Source of the DNA: Lachnospiraceae bacterium
Lineage (GTDB): Bacteria; Bacillota; Clostridia; Lachnospirales; Lachnospiraceae
DNA length: 64,000 nucleotides
Direction of reading: 5' to 3'
Assembly: GCA_029062895.1 (NCBI GenBank)
Contig: JAIDPF010000024.1
Location: forward strand, 1 to 64,000
In this document: positions 44,875 to 54,336 of the stretch, in pieces
Numbering within the stretch: position 1 is the stretch's first letter
How the letters are laid out: each line of letters opens with the position of its first letter
Translations under genes and position numbers: made by a program
The notes under the pieces: model-generated
Told to the model about the DNA's origin: nothing
Database searches by the model: none
The model's input: only the letters and a program-made list of their open reading frames with translations

Positions 44875-47268
44875 CTATACATTGACTAGCGCCGTCTCCT
44901 CAACATACTTCCGTATTGCTGGTGCTCCCACATACTTATGGCTCTGCCCCTTATTGATTCGAACCAGCGTCGGTGCCTGACGCACTTTATATTTGAGCGC
45001 AAGTTCCGCGTTTTCCTCCGCGTCCATGACAATATAATTCATGCTTCCCAGATACTCTTTCGCCAGTTTACAATTTGGACAGGTCTTTGTAGTAAAGAGA
45101 TATCTGATCTCCTCCGGTTCTTCCACAGAAATAACCTCGTCCTCCGCATCAATATTGGAAAGCGTCACAACAGCACTGGTCGGTTTCTTCAGACAGGAAT
45201 TTGCAATATCATATTCCTTACGGTTCGCATATTCCTGAAGCTTTCCATCATTCCAGTTCTGTACCGGTCTGTAATATCCCGTGATACGGCTGTAAATCTC
45301 TGTCTTAGCTCCGCAATGCGGGCAGACCTTTACCTCTCCTGCAAGATATCCATGCTCTTTGCAGATGGAATAGGTCGGAGACAGGGTATAATAAGGCAGC
45401 TTATAATTCTCCGCAATCGTACGCACCAGCTTCGCCGCCGCCTTCCAATCCGGCAGCTTCTCACCCAGAAAAGCATGAAATACCGTTCCAGATGTATATA
45501 AGGTCTGTAGCTCATCCTGAATATCCAGTGCATCAAAAATATCCGCTGTATAACCTACCGGCAGATGTGAGGAATTGGTGTAATAAGGTACATCACCCTC
45601 ATTACCCGCAGTCCTAATCTGCGGCCATCGCTTCTTATCATGCTTTGCCAGACGGTATGCCGTACTTTCCGCCGGCGTAGCCTCCAGATTATAGAGATCG
45701 CCATACTGTTCCTGATAATCAGACAGCCGCTCTCTCATATGATTTAGCACTTCTTTCGTAAATTTCTGTGTCTTTTCGGAGGTCATATCAGCTCTTAACC
45801 AGTTCGCATTTAATCCCACTTCGTTCATACCAACCAGACCGATCGTGGAAAAATGATTGTCAAAGCTGCCAAGATATCTCTTAGTATATGGATAAAGTCC
45901 TTCATCTAACAGTTTGGAGATAACTCCCCTCTTGATCTTCAGGCTTCTTGCAGCAATATCCATCATACGATTTAAACGTTTATAGAAATCATCCTTGCTG
46001 GAGGAAAGATAAGCAATCCTCGGCATATTGATCGTAACAACACCCACAGAACCTGTACTCTCACCGGAGCCAAAGAATCCGCCGGTTTTCTTTCGGAGTT
46101 CCCTTAGATCCAGTCTTAATCTACAGCACATGGAGCGCACATCGCTGGGTTCCATATCGGAATTGATATAATTTGAGAAATACGGCGTACCGTATTTGGA
46201 CGTCATCTCAAACAACAAACGGTTATTTTCCGTATCCGACCAGTCAAAATCATTGGTGATGGAATAAGTCGGGATCGGATACTGGAATCCTCTGCCATTA
46301 GCATCCCCTTCGATCATCGTCTCAATAAAGGCTTTGTTGATCATATCCATCTCAGCCTTGCAGTCCTTATACTTAAAATCCATTTCCTTTCCGCCGACTA
46401 CTGCCGGAAGCTCCGCCAGATCGTTCGGCACGGTCCAATCCAATGTGATATTGGAAAACGGTGCCTGCGTACCCCAGCGGCTCGGTGTATTCACGCCATA
46501 CACAAATGCCTCGATACATTTTTTGACTTCCGGATAACTCAAATGATCTACCTTAACAAAGGGTGCCAGATACGTATCAAAGGAAGAGAACGCCTGTGCT
46601 CCTGCCCATTCATTCTGCATAATGCCTAAAAAGTTCACCATCTGGTTGCACAATACCGATAAGTGCGCTGCCGGTGCCGAAGTGATCTTACCTGTGATCC
46701 CGCCCAGACCTTCCGTAATCAACTGCTTTAAGGACCATCCTGCGCAATATCCTGTCAACATGGAAAGATCGTGGATATGGATATCCGCATTCCTATGCGC
46801 CTCCGCAATCTCCTCATCATAAATCTCGGACAGCCAATAATTCGCCGTTACCGCCCCAGAATTGCTAAGAATCAGACCGCCTACCGAATAAGTCACTGTG
46901 GAATTTTCTTTTACACGCCAGTCTTCTACTTTCACATAGCTGTTGACTACATCTTTATAATCAAGTATGGTCGATTTCATCGAACGCATCTTTTCTCTCT
47001 GCTTACGATAAAGGATATATGCCTTTGCCACATCCGTATATCCTGCCTGCTCCAACACTTTCTCCACACTATCCTGCACATCCTCTACATGGACTGCCCC
47101 TTCTTTGATCTTATCCTGAAAATCCGCAGTCACACGTATTGCCAACAAATCAATGATATCATTATTATACTGCTTTTCAACCGCATTGAACGCCTTCATG
47201 ATCGCGTCATTGATCTTTGTTAACGTGAAATCCGCTTTTTCTCCATCCCTCTTAATTACATAGAACAT
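44875..47268 (-). CDS. nrdD: Anaerobic ribonucleoside-triphosphate reductase with thioredoxin-like C-terminal domain
   Basis: Glycyl-radical enzyme reducing NTPs to dNTPs without oxygen. The ATP-cone is at 1-95 (FYVIKRDGEKADFTLTKI), followed by the barrel. The zinc-site region CKEHGYLAGEVKVCPHCG precedes the radical loop SRITGYYRPVQNWNDGK. Ordinary NrdD ends soon after; here about 75 residues follow, resembling a glutaredoxin/thioredoxin fold: LFTTKTCPNCKLA (CPNC), VRQAPTLVRI (cis-Pro) and a C-terminal helix. This domain could supply electrons in cis. The activase gene nrdG is not nearby. Preceded by a consensus promoter and paired NrdR boxes. Confidence 0.95.
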   Translation of the reverse strand: MFYVIKRDGEKADFTLTKINDAIMKAFNAVEKQYNNDIIDLLAIRVTADFQDKIKEGAVHVEDVQDSVEKVLEQAGYTDVAKAYILYRKQREKMRSMKSTILDYKDVVNSYVKVEDWRVKENSTVTYSVGGLILSNSGAVTANYWLSEIYDEEIAEAHRNADIHIHDLSMLTGYCAGWSLKQLITEGLGGITGKITSAPAAHLSVLCNQMVNFLGIMQNEWAGAQAFSSFDTYLAPFVKVDHLSYPEVKKCIEAFVYGVNTPSRWGTQAPFSNITLDWTVPNDLAELPAVVGGKEMDFKYKDCKAEMDMINKAFIETMIEGDANGRGFQYPIPTYSITNDFDWSDTENNRLLFEMTSKYGTPYFSNYINSDMEPSDVRSMCCRLRLDLRELRKKTGGFFGSGESTGSVGVVTINMPRIAYLSSSKDDFYKRLNRMMDIAARSLKIKRGVISKLLDEGLYPYTKRYLGSFDNHFSTIGLVGMNEVGLNANWLRADMTSEKTQKFTKEVLNHMRERLSDYQEQYGDLYNLEATPAESTAYRLAKHDKKRWPQIRTAGNEGDVPYYTNSSHLPVGYTADIFDALDIQDELQTLYTSGTVFHAFLGEKLPDWKAAAKLVRTIAENYKLPYYTLSPTYSICKEHGYLAGEVKVCPHCGAKTEIYSRITGYYRPVQNWNDGKLQEYANRKEYDIANSCLKKPTSAVVTLSNIDAEDEVISVEEPEEIRYLFTTKTCPNCKLAKEYLGSMNYIVMDAEENAELALKYKVRQAPTLVRINKGQSHKYVGAPAIRKYVEETALVNV

Positions 47269-47446
47269 TTACTATCTGCTCCCTTCCTCTCATGTCTTTG
47301 ATCCGCTTCTACCGTTATGTTACAGCTGCTCCATCTACATACGCAAAACCACTCGGCTTCGCCGGCTGCCGCTGCAAATCTTAACATCTAGTTCACATAA
47401 TCTGGCGTTCTCGTTTACATAACTAATTTTATGCGGGCATGAATCC

Positions 47447-47475
47447 ATTGTATCAGAGGGATTCACAAAAGTCAA
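47447..47475 (-). promoter_or_regulatory. Promoter of nrdD
   Basis: Minus strand: TTGACT (47475-47470), exactly 17 bases, TACAAT (47452-47447). About 170 bases of untranslated leader follow; it contains a GC-rich region (47340-47380) with no class I recognise. Confidence 0.8.
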
Positions 47476-47483
47476 CCGATAAA

Positions 47484-47531
47484 CTACAATATATTATGTT
47501 GACTTATTCGTCGGCATACTACATATTGTAT
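47484..47531 (-). promoter_or_regulatory. Pair of NrdR boxes upstream of nrdD
   Basis: Two 16-bp sites just upstream of the -35 element: ACATAATATATTGTAG (47499-47484) and ATACAATATGTAGTAT (47531-47516), separated by exactly 16 bases (32 bp centre to centre). The first is close to the NrdR consensus ACACWATATATTGTGT, the second weaker. NrdR represses ribonucleotide reductase genes in response to ATP/dATP and usually binds paired boxes with this spacing. Confidence 0.7.
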
Positions 47532-47608
47532 CCTTTTCTACTCACCGCCGATTCCATGAATCCGCTTTATCCTGCCTTTTCTCGCCCTTTTTCAAGTTTT
47601 TATCTGTC

Positions 47609-47637
47609 AAAAAAGAGACTGTATCCAGTCTCTTTTT
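47609..47637. terminator. Bidirectional terminator between nrdD and the TPR gene
   Basis: AAAAAGAGACTG-TATC-CAGTCTCTTTTT (47610-47637), A run on one side and T run on the other. Ends the glgX-TPR transcript 36 bases after its stop codon. Confidence 0.85.
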
Positions 47638-47672
47638 ATAAAAGTTTTTCTATCTTTTTCACAAAATTCACC

Positions 47673-48719
47673 CTACCTTGTTGTTAAAAATGCATACTCC
47701 TTTTCCAGTTCCTCATTTGACGGATAAACCGCCAGATACTCCTGCATACGCTGCGCCGCCATGTCAAATTCATACATATATTCATAGCAGGCGATCTCAT
47801 TCAGCTTCAGCGTCTGCAGACACGTATTGTTCTCTTTGATTTCGATCCCCCTCTGAAACGCCGAAAGCGCTGCCGCGTAATTACCCTGTTCCACATAACA
47901 GAGACCCATCTGGTTATAAATCTCCGGATCAGGTACTTCACTGACATAGGCGTCATATACCACCGCCGCATACTCGTAAAATCCCTGCAACTTATAACAT
48001 TCCCCAAGCAACATGATCAGCTTTACGTCCGCTTTACCCTCCTGACGCACATGCTCCAGATAATTGCAGGCTTTTTGATACTCTCCATTATAATAAGCCA
48101 GACGTCCTTTATCATATTCGCTAAATCCCTGACTGTCCGCCAGCAAAATTTGATCCAGATACCCCTGCGCCTGAGCATCATATCCGTGCTCCTTCAGGCA
48201 GTCATAAACATCCAGATAAATACTGTAATTTTTTTTGTCCATCTGCACAGCCTGATTAAAATCCAATATCGCCGCGTCTACATCCTGCAGATACAGTTTC
48301 ATGGACCCCCGCAGGAAATAAGCATTCGTATCTTTCGGACGCATCTCTATGATCGCGTCATAGATGGAGATCGCCGCATCATATTCTTCCATTTTATAAT
48401 AAGCGATGGCCATATAATAGTTAATATCGTATTCCATCTCACCCGGAAACATACCAGCATAAGAAAGCGCCTTATCAAAAGCATCTACCGCCGCCTCATA
48501 GTCTCCGATTCCCATATAAGCAAGTCCGGCACCCCTGTAATTTTCTTCCAGATTTTCTTTGGCAAGAATCGCCTGTTCAAAACTTGCGATCGCCGCCTTA
48601 TAATCCTGCTGCATCAGAAATGCCATACCGTTATCCGTCAGCGACGCATCCTTCCCACCACATCCATACAGAACCACGCTCATAAGAAGCGCGCCCATAC
48701 AAACTCCTAATTTTTTCAA
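47673..48719 (-). CDS. TPR-repeat lipoprotein
   Basis: Start placed at TTG 48719, whose TTGA overlaps the glgX stop codon, with AAAGGA nine bases upstream; this gives MKKLGVCMGALLM..., a lipoprotein signal with lipobox VLYGC (Cys20). The rest (about 348 aa in total) is at least seven tetratricopeptide repeats (for example DYKAAIASFEQAI, DYEAAVDAFDKAL, EYDAAISIYDAII). An outside-anchored protein-interaction scaffold. Longer frames overlap glgX and lack a signal peptide. Confidence 0.85.
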   Translation of the reverse strand: MKKLGVCMGALLMSVVLYGCGGKDASLTDNGMAFLMQQDYKAAIASFEQAILAKENLEENYRGAGLAYMGIGDYEAAVDAFDKALSYAGMFPGEMEYDINYYMAIAYYKMEEYDAAISIYDAIIEMRPKDTNAYFLRGSMKLYLQDVDAAILDFNQAVQMDKKNYSIYLDVYDCLKEHGYDAQAQGYLDQILLADSQGFSEYDKGRLAYYNGEYQKACNYLEHVRQEGKADVKLIMLLGECYKLQGFYEYAAVVYDAYVSEVPDPEIYNQMGLCYVEQGNYAAALSAFQRGIEIKENNTCLQTLKLNEIACYEYMYEFDMAAQRMQEYLAVYPSNEELEKEYAFLTTR

Positions 48720-50857
48720 TCTTTTCTTTCCTTTCTCTGTCTGCCTGCCGGCTCCATCACCGCAACGATCAGACTCCTCTCCCGGATACACAGCTCCACC
48801 TCACTGTTCCAAACCGTTCCCTTTTGGTAATCCGCTTCCTTTTTATGGGGAAGCGCTGTATTCACTGCCACCCGCCAGCAATGATCAGCCGGTGGCTCCG
48901 GCAACATCATCTGATGCGGCTCCCAGTGGGTATTGATTCCGATAAAGACTACGTCATCCTGTCTGTCATCCTCTGTCCGTCCTGCATACATAATGCCAAT
49001 CACCCGCGTCTCGTCATCACAGTAATCATTCCATGGACGCCCATTGTGAAAACTGACATCCGGCAGTCCGCATACTGCCGCCTTACCTTCCCCTTTCACC
49101 ACCGGATGCTCTTTACGGAACCTGATCATATATTTGCAAAATTCAAACATCTCCTGATACCGGTCTTTTCTGTTCCAATCCAGCCATGAGATCTCATTGT
49201 CCTGACAGTATGCATTGTTATTGCCAAACTGCGTATTGCAGAATTCATCTCCGCTTAAAAACATGGCGCAGCCCCGGCTCAGCATCAATGCGGCAAATGC
49301 ATTTTTCCTGAGACGGCTCCTCAAAGATAACACTGACTCCTCCTCCGTCTCGCCTTCCACACCGCAGTTCCAACTACGGTTATGGTTCTCCCCGTCGGTA
49401 TTGTTCCAACCGTTTTCCTCATTATGCTTTTCATTATAAGCGTAAAGATCATACAATGTAAAGCCGTCATGACAATTTAAAAAATTTACGCTGGCGTTTT
49501 CCCTGCCACCGGCAGCATAGATATCTTTAGAACCGGTCATCCTCTGCAACGCAGCCCAAGCATAACCGCTGTCTCCCTTTAAGAAACTCCTCATATCATC
49601 CCGATATCTGCCATTCCATTCCGCCCATCGGTTCCAGGAAGGGAAGCTTCCCACCTGATAGAGCCCTCCGGCATCCCATGCCTCCGCAATCAGTTTGACC
49701 CCACCAAGAATCGGATCAAAGGCCAGATTCTGCAGGACAGGCGGTTTGCTCATCGGGCTTCCGTCCTCGCTTCTTCCCAGAATACTTGCAAGATCAAACC
49801 GGAAGCCATCCACTCTGTATTCGATGACCCAGTAACGCAGACAACCCAAGATAAACTGCTGGACGATCGGATGATTACAATTGACCACATTACCACATCC
49901 GCTAAAATTATAATATTTTCCATCCGGGGTCAACATATAATAGATATTATTGTCGATCCCTTTAAAAGAAAAGAAAGGTCCCTGTTCATTTCCCTCGGCA
50001 GTATGATTAAATACAACGTCCAGAATCACTTCGATTCCATGACTTTTTAACTCCTTAATCACCTGTTTGAGTTCATCGCCCTCGTGGTTATATTCCGTGG
50101 CAGCCGTATAACCGGTATTCGGCGCGTAAAAACTAACGGTATTATATCCCCAGTAATTATAAAGCTGCTTGCCGTCTATCACCCGGTTGCCATCCAGTTC
50201 GTCAAATTCAAAGATCGGCATCAGCTCTACCGCATTAACCCCAAGCTCCAATAGATATGGTATTTTTTCCTTGATTGCTTCAAAGGTACCCGGATGCTCC
50301 ACTCCGGACGACGGATGTTTTGTGAAGCCCCGCACATGCATTTCATAGATGATCATATCCTTAAATGCATGTCCCGGCCGTTTGCAGTCTTCCCAGTCAA
50401 AACCAGAATTGACCACTCTGGCTTTATAAACAAAATTTTCCTCTTTCGTTTTTCCCCACACACTCTGATTCGTCACAGCCTTCGCATAAGGGTCTAAAAT
50501 AACCTTATTCTTGTCAAACAAAAGTCCCCTCGACTCATCATACGGACCGTCAAAACTATATGCATATTCAAATTCCGTAATATCCAACCCATACACGATC
50601 ATAGAAAAGGTATGACCTACTCGGAAAGAATTTGGAAACGGCAGTCTGGCATAAGGTTCTTTTCCTTCCCTGTGATATAAAAGCAGCGTACAGGAAGTTG
50701 CCCCAATGGAATGCACCGTAAAACAGACGCCTTCATTGATACGCATCGCGCCATTGGTCTGATAGATACCGGGACGCACTTTAAAGCCGTTGATCTCTGT
50801 AGTCGGCTTCAAGCGCTTTCTCTGGTTCGCTATCGTCTTAAAATCACTCTTATTCAT
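48716..50857 (-). CDS. glgX: Glycogen debranching enzyme (GH13, isoamylase type)
   Basis: Hydrolyses alpha-1,6 branch points of glycogen or limit dextrins. About 713 aa from ATG 50857 with AAGGGA upstream. N-terminal CBM48-like domain (GFKVRPGIYQTNGA), then GH13 regions: DVVFNHT (region I), GFRFDLAS (region II, nucleophile Asp), EAWDAGG (region III, acid Glu) and NFLNCHDGFTLYDL (region IV). Ends overlapping the TPR lipoprotein start. Confidence 0.93.
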   Translation of the reverse strand: MNKSDFKTIANQRKRLKPTTEINGFKVRPGIYQTNGAMRINEGVCFTVHSIGATSCTLLLYHREGKEPYARLPFPNSFRVGHTFSMIVYGLDITEFEYAYSFDGPYDESRGLLFDKNKVILDPYAKAVTNQSVWGKTKEENFVYKARVVNSGFDWEDCKRPGHAFKDMIIYEMHVRGFTKHPSSGVEHPGTFEAIKEKIPYLLELGVNAVELMPIFEFDELDGNRVIDGKQLYNYWGYNTVSFYAPNTGYTAATEYNHEGDELKQVIKELKSHGIEVILDVVFNHTAEGNEQGPFFSFKGIDNNIYYMLTPDGKYYNFSGCGNVVNCNHPIVQQFILGCLRYWVIEYRVDGFRFDLASILGRSEDGSPMSKPPVLQNLAFDPILGGVKLIAEAWDAGGLYQVGSFPSWNRWAEWNGRYRDDMRSFLKGDSGYAWAALQRMTGSKDIYAAGGRENASVNFLNCHDGFTLYDLYAYNEKHNEENGWNNTDGENHNRSWNCGVEGETEEESVLSLRSRLRKNAFAALMLSRGCAMFLSGDEFCNTQFGNNNAYCQDNEISWLDWNRKDRYQEMFEFCKYMIRFRKEHPVVKGEGKAAVCGLPDVSFHNGRPWNDYCDDETRVIGIMYAGRTEDDRQDDVVFIGINTHWEPHQMMLPEPPADHCWRVAVNTALPHKKEADYQKGTVWNSEVELCIRERSLIVAVMEPAGRQRKERKD

Positions 50858-50963
50858 ATACCAGTTTCCCTTGCTCTTATTTAATGCTTTTATTTTATCG
50901 AATATTAATAGAAAATGCAAGACCGGTATTCTCTTCCGATGTGAAGCAATCCCACTTTGACAA

Positions 50964-50993
50964 GAAAAAAATCTCCAGTAAAACCGAAGATTT
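50964..50993 (-). terminator. Terminator of the tRNA transcript
   Basis: Minus strand: AAATCTTCG pairs with CTGGAGATTT through G-T pairs (50985-50993 with 50968-50977), followed by a T run (50964-50970), 36 bases after the last tRNA gene. Confidence 0.65.
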
Positions 50994-51028
50994 CCATAGT
51001 AACATCTTTATGTGGAATAGCACGAAAG

Positions 51029-51100
51029 CTGGGCTAGCTGGATTCGAACCAGCGAATGCAGGGATCAAAACCCTGTGCCTTACCGCTTGGCGATAGCCCA
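51029..51100 (-). tRNA. tRNA-Gln (anticodon TTG)
   Basis: 72 bases; acceptor stem TGGGCTA / TAGCCCA with discriminator G, anticodon loop TTTTGAT, T loop GTTCGAATC. CCA not encoded. Third in the cluster. Confidence 0.97.
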
Positions 51101-51106
51101 GTAGAA

Positions 51107-51181
51107 GGTGGATAGAGGGACTCGAACCCTCGGTCTCCAGAACCACAATCTGGCGCGTTAACCAACTACGCCATACCCACC
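51107..51181 (-). tRNA. tRNA-His (anticodon GTG)
   Basis: 75 bases including the extra 5' G typical of tRNA-His (GGTGGGTA paired with TATCCACC), anticodon loop ATTGTGG, T loop GTTCGAGTC. Confidence 0.97.
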
Positions 51182-51243
51182 ATAGAAATCAGGACTATCC
51201 AACATGTCACAAGACCGTCATAAGATATCGTTCTTATGACAAG

Positions 51244-51317
<74 letters not shown>

Positions 51318-51401
51318 ATATAATAAACACGCTCTGACACAAGTGCCATTATCTCAAAAAATTCGCTTCTTGTCAAGGGATTTTCTCATAACACTTATTT
51401 T

Positions 51402-52148
51402 TTACAGCAGTTTCGCTAAAGCGATCAGAATTGCAAGCATCACGATAACTTTGATCAGCTCGATCAGCGCTTTCTTTCTGTTCTCCTTCTCGCCCTCCTC
51501 CGTCTTACCATAAGCCACATTGTCGCAAATGGCAGTCTCCTCCGGAAGTACTCCCCGAAGTCTGGAGAATATAGCATACAACTCATCTTCCGTCGGAAAA
51601 TACGCCCTCCATACAGGCGTTTTCTCATTTTCGGTGAGAAAAATTTTCAGCACGTAACTATACCGCACATGTCCCCGTCCCACAAAATATCTGTACTGCT
51701 CTAATACCGCCTTCTTGATATCCCTGTTCCGAATAATGCGGCTTTTAAAGGGCTGTCGAAAGTAGCAGTAATCCGCCGCAGCCTGCAACTCACACAACTG
51801 CCCTTGCGGAACAGGCGCGTAACTAATCAACATGGCGGACTGCATCTGTCTGGCAAACTCCTGCCGTTCCGTATCCGTGGGAAGATCCTTCTCAACAGAT
51901 ACTAGCAATGGCTTGATCAACCGCCTTTTGTAGCTTAAGGAAAAAACAGCAGCCGCGAGACAACCGATCTGCACAATCATAACTACTGCAATCATGATCC
52001 CTCCGCCGTCCAACAGACTAACCAGCATCGACAATATAAGCGGTATCATAAGGACAACCAGCAAAGCACTCATAACGCGGAACGCTTTGCTCTTTTCCTT
52101 AATCAATGACTTTTCCTGCTCCAACCAACTTTCAAACATATTTTCCAT
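51402..52148 (-). CDS. Membrane protein downstream of the GGDEF cyclase
   Basis: 248 aa. Two membrane helices near the N-terminus (about 25-48, 50-70) and one at the very C-terminus (about 228-246), with a soluble middle domain facing the cytoplasm. The start overlaps the end of the diguanylate cyclase gene by 17 bases, so the two are translationally coupled and probably work together. No family recognised. Confidence 0.75.
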   Translation of the reverse strand: MENMFESWLEQEKSLIKEKSKAFRVMSALLVVLMIPLILSMLVSLLDGGGIMIAVVMIVQIGCLAAAVFSLSYKRRLIKPLLVSVEKDLPTDTERQEFARQMQSAMLISYAPVPQGQLCELQAAADYCYFRQPFKSRIIRNRDIKKAVLEQYRYFVGRGHVRYSYVLKIFLTENEKTPVWRAYFPTEDELYAIFSRLRGVLPEETAICDNVAYGKTEEGEKENRKKALIELIKVIVMLAILIALAKLL

Positions 52149-53820
52149 GGGATTTATCTGACTCCTTCATCCTCCGTTTTTGCTCATACATTCGCTCGTC
52201 AGCCAGGCGCATAACCTCATCCGCCTGCAGACCCTTTCCTTCTGTGCTGCTGGCAATGCCGTAAGCCACGGCAACCGGAAGTGGAAGCTGCTGCTCCTTA
52301 TTCACCCGGACAATTGTATCCTTTAAGCGGGCTTCCATTTGCTTGATTGCGGCTGCGGACGAGTACTCTACTACAGCAACAAATTCATCGCCGCCATATC
52401 TGCCGCAAAAGCCTTCCTCCCCAAAGACTTCCCTGATGATCTGCGCAACTGCAGAAATCAGGCGGTCGCCTATATCATGACCATATTGGTCATTTGCAAT
52501 TTTTAAATTATTCACGTCAAAAAAGAAAACGGTAAAGTCCTTTTTCTTTTTCAGATCTTCAAAATAATCCAGACATCTGCGCCGGTTCGCAATACCGGTC
52601 ATGCCATCTAAGTATGCCATCTGCTCTAACTGTTGTTTCTCCTTCACACTGACCACATGCTCTAAAACGTGCAGAACATAGCTAATCAACATAACAACCA
52701 GAAAGACATAAAGCCCCAGCGAGGTAATAGACGCAGTATCCATGTCTATGTGGAACTTCCCAATTGTTTCCACATAAAACAGCAGCATGTCAGACATGGC
52801 AAAAAATATGTATAAGATAACGCCAAACCGGATGAGCAGCCGTTTATTATCGCCCCGGCTACGCACAAGTATGAACTCTAACAAAATGGCAACCGCTACT
52901 ATCGCAATCAGCACATGCACTACCTTTAAAAACCTGCAATAGTGGTATTGCTCTGTGGTGAAATTCAGCACCGTAGTCACCCCAAAAACCGTTATCAGCA
53001 CACCCGCCAAAAGCTTCATTGTCTTCTGAAACAGCTTATTCGGCTCCACATAGCATAAAAACATACAAAACGGCGCCGGCGCAAAGAAAATCCCTACATA
53101 CTCCGCCAGTCCACAGAAGGTGACATTATTTGAAATAACATAAAACATCCTTTCATAGCCCATCTGCCACATCATCAGACCAACACAAAAGCTCGATAGG
53201 TACAAGCCCTGCATTTTAATCTCGCCGCCTCCGCCCCAACAGAGCAAAACAAAGAACATGCCGGCAAATACCACCAGCACTGACATGGACAAAAGATAGG
53301 AGGCAGCATTGTTTCCCAGCAAAAACTGTATCTTGTTTTTTGCCTCACAGACCATGACCGTATTCAGCTTGGTAAAGTCGGTATAGTCGGCAACCGTACA
53401 TTCCAGAGTGAGTGCGTCTCCCCAAGCCGCATCCGGCACATCCGCGCAGACCAGAACATTGCCGATGGCACGTCCTTTCTCACTCTCATTATTCCCATAG
53501 CTGTAGAGAACCTCTCCCTGATAAGACAACTCCACCGCACACTGGTAGACGCTACAAAACAAAACCGCATTGGATATTTTCTTTTCTGCCGGCAGCGGAA
53601 TCGTCACAATAATCCGGTCACCTTTTGCCGATGTTTCAAAATAATTGCTGTCATAGTGTTCCACTGCCCCATCTGCCCGCTCCGCCTCTATTGACACATA
53701 GGAGTCCAAAATAAAACCTTCCCCTCTGTCGCTTTCCGTCAATTTGGAAACAATCAGTGAAAAGATGATTAAAAGCAGAATCAGCATCCCGATCAATTCA
53801 AATAAATATTTTTTTGACAT
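52132..53820 (-). CDS. 7TM-sensor diguanylate cyclase
   Basis: 562 aa. One N-terminal helix (8-25), an extracytoplasmic beta domain (about 30-165), seven membrane helices (about 170-395) and a C-terminal GGDEF domain with an intact active site YGGDEF near 495. Layout as in 7TMR-DISM receptors. No RxxD inhibitory site five residues before GGDEF, so no product feedback is expected there. Makes cyclic di-GMP from GTP in response to an outside ligand. The possible counter-enzyme (EAL) is at 57694. Confidence 0.93.
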   Translation of the reverse strand: MSKKYLFELIGMLILLLIIFSLIVSKLTESDRGEGFILDSYVSIEAERADGAVEHYDSNYFETSAKGDRIIVTIPLPAEKKISNAVLFCSVYQCAVELSYQGEVLYSYGNNESEKGRAIGNVLVCADVPDAAWGDALTLECTVADYTDFTKLNTVMVCEAKNKIQFLLGNNAASYLLSMSVLVVFAGMFFVLLCWGGGGEIKMQGLYLSSFCVGLMMWQMGYERMFYVISNNVTFCGLAEYVGIFFAPAPFCMFLCYVEPNKLFQKTMKLLAGVLITVFGVTTVLNFTTEQYHYCRFLKVVHVLIAIVAVAILLEFILVRSRGDNKRLLIRFGVILYIFFAMSDMLLFYVETIGKFHIDMDTASITSLGLYVFLVVMLISYVLHVLEHVVSVKEKQQLEQMAYLDGMTGIANRRRCLDYFEDLKKKKDFTVFFFDVNNLKIANDQYGHDIGDRLISAVAQIIREVFGEEGFCGRYGGDEFVAVVEYSSAAAIKQMEARLKDTIVRVNKEQQLPLPVAVAYGIASSTEGKGLQADEVMRLADERMYEQKRRMKESDKSHGKYV

Positions 53821-53993
53821 TTTTTCTGCCCATTTCTTTTAAATCAGATTAATGAGATTTACTACAGCCACAACGGCATTGACGGCTACCGCCCCGTACC
53901 AGACGCGGACGGCAGCATAGGAAAAGCTGGGAACACAACAATCCAATAAATTTTTAGCCACAAGTGTTACAAAAAAGCTTAACCACTACAGTT

Positions 53994-54194
53994 CTACAAA
54001 TCAACGCTGCCCGTAACCTTGCCTCCGTTTGCAACATAATATGCTTTACCGTCCTCCGGTTTTACATATAAATCAATGCTCTTTAAGGCGTCTTTATTCC
54101 CTTTTTTATAATCCTTTACCGCCTTATCCATCACCTTATCCATATCATACTGGCTTGCGTTCACTTCCAGATATACCGATTTTTTCTCTGCCAT
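53994..54194 (-). CDS. DUF6465-like small protein
   Basis: 66 aa from ATG 54194, which has GGAGG six bases upstream. The tail SIDLYVKPEDGKAYYVANGG...GSVDL matches a small clostridial family I recall as DUF6465. An alternative start at ATG 54284 (GGAG upstream) would add 30 residues with protein-like sequence. Function unknown. Follows the methyltransferase gene on the same strand. Confidence 0.65.
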   Translation of the reverse strand: MAEKKSVYLEVNASQYDMDKVMDKAVKDYKKGNKDALKSIDLYVKPEDGKAYYVANGGKVTGSVDL

Positions 54195-54336
54195 AATTTC
54201 CTCCATACTGCGACTGATTTTCAAAAGTAACTCATCTTGCCGCTCCCCATTATTGTAAGGGAAGAAACTTCCTCTGTCAACCATTTCTATCTCCGGTTTT
54301 TGCAGCGTAACTATCTTCAGGCTCAAGCACCGGGAT

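Noticed and set aside
44857..44878. Perfect palindrome ATAGGTATAT-AG-ATATACCTAT at the end of nrdD as a regulator site
   Set aside because: It overlaps the nrdD stop codon and most simply acts as an RNA 3' hairpin; no second copy seen.
53839..53990. Minus-strand frame of about 48 codons with a hydrophobic end (AVAVNAVVAVVNLINLI)
   Set aside because: No ATG and no ribosome site; may be a remnant of a membrane protein, but too short to support.
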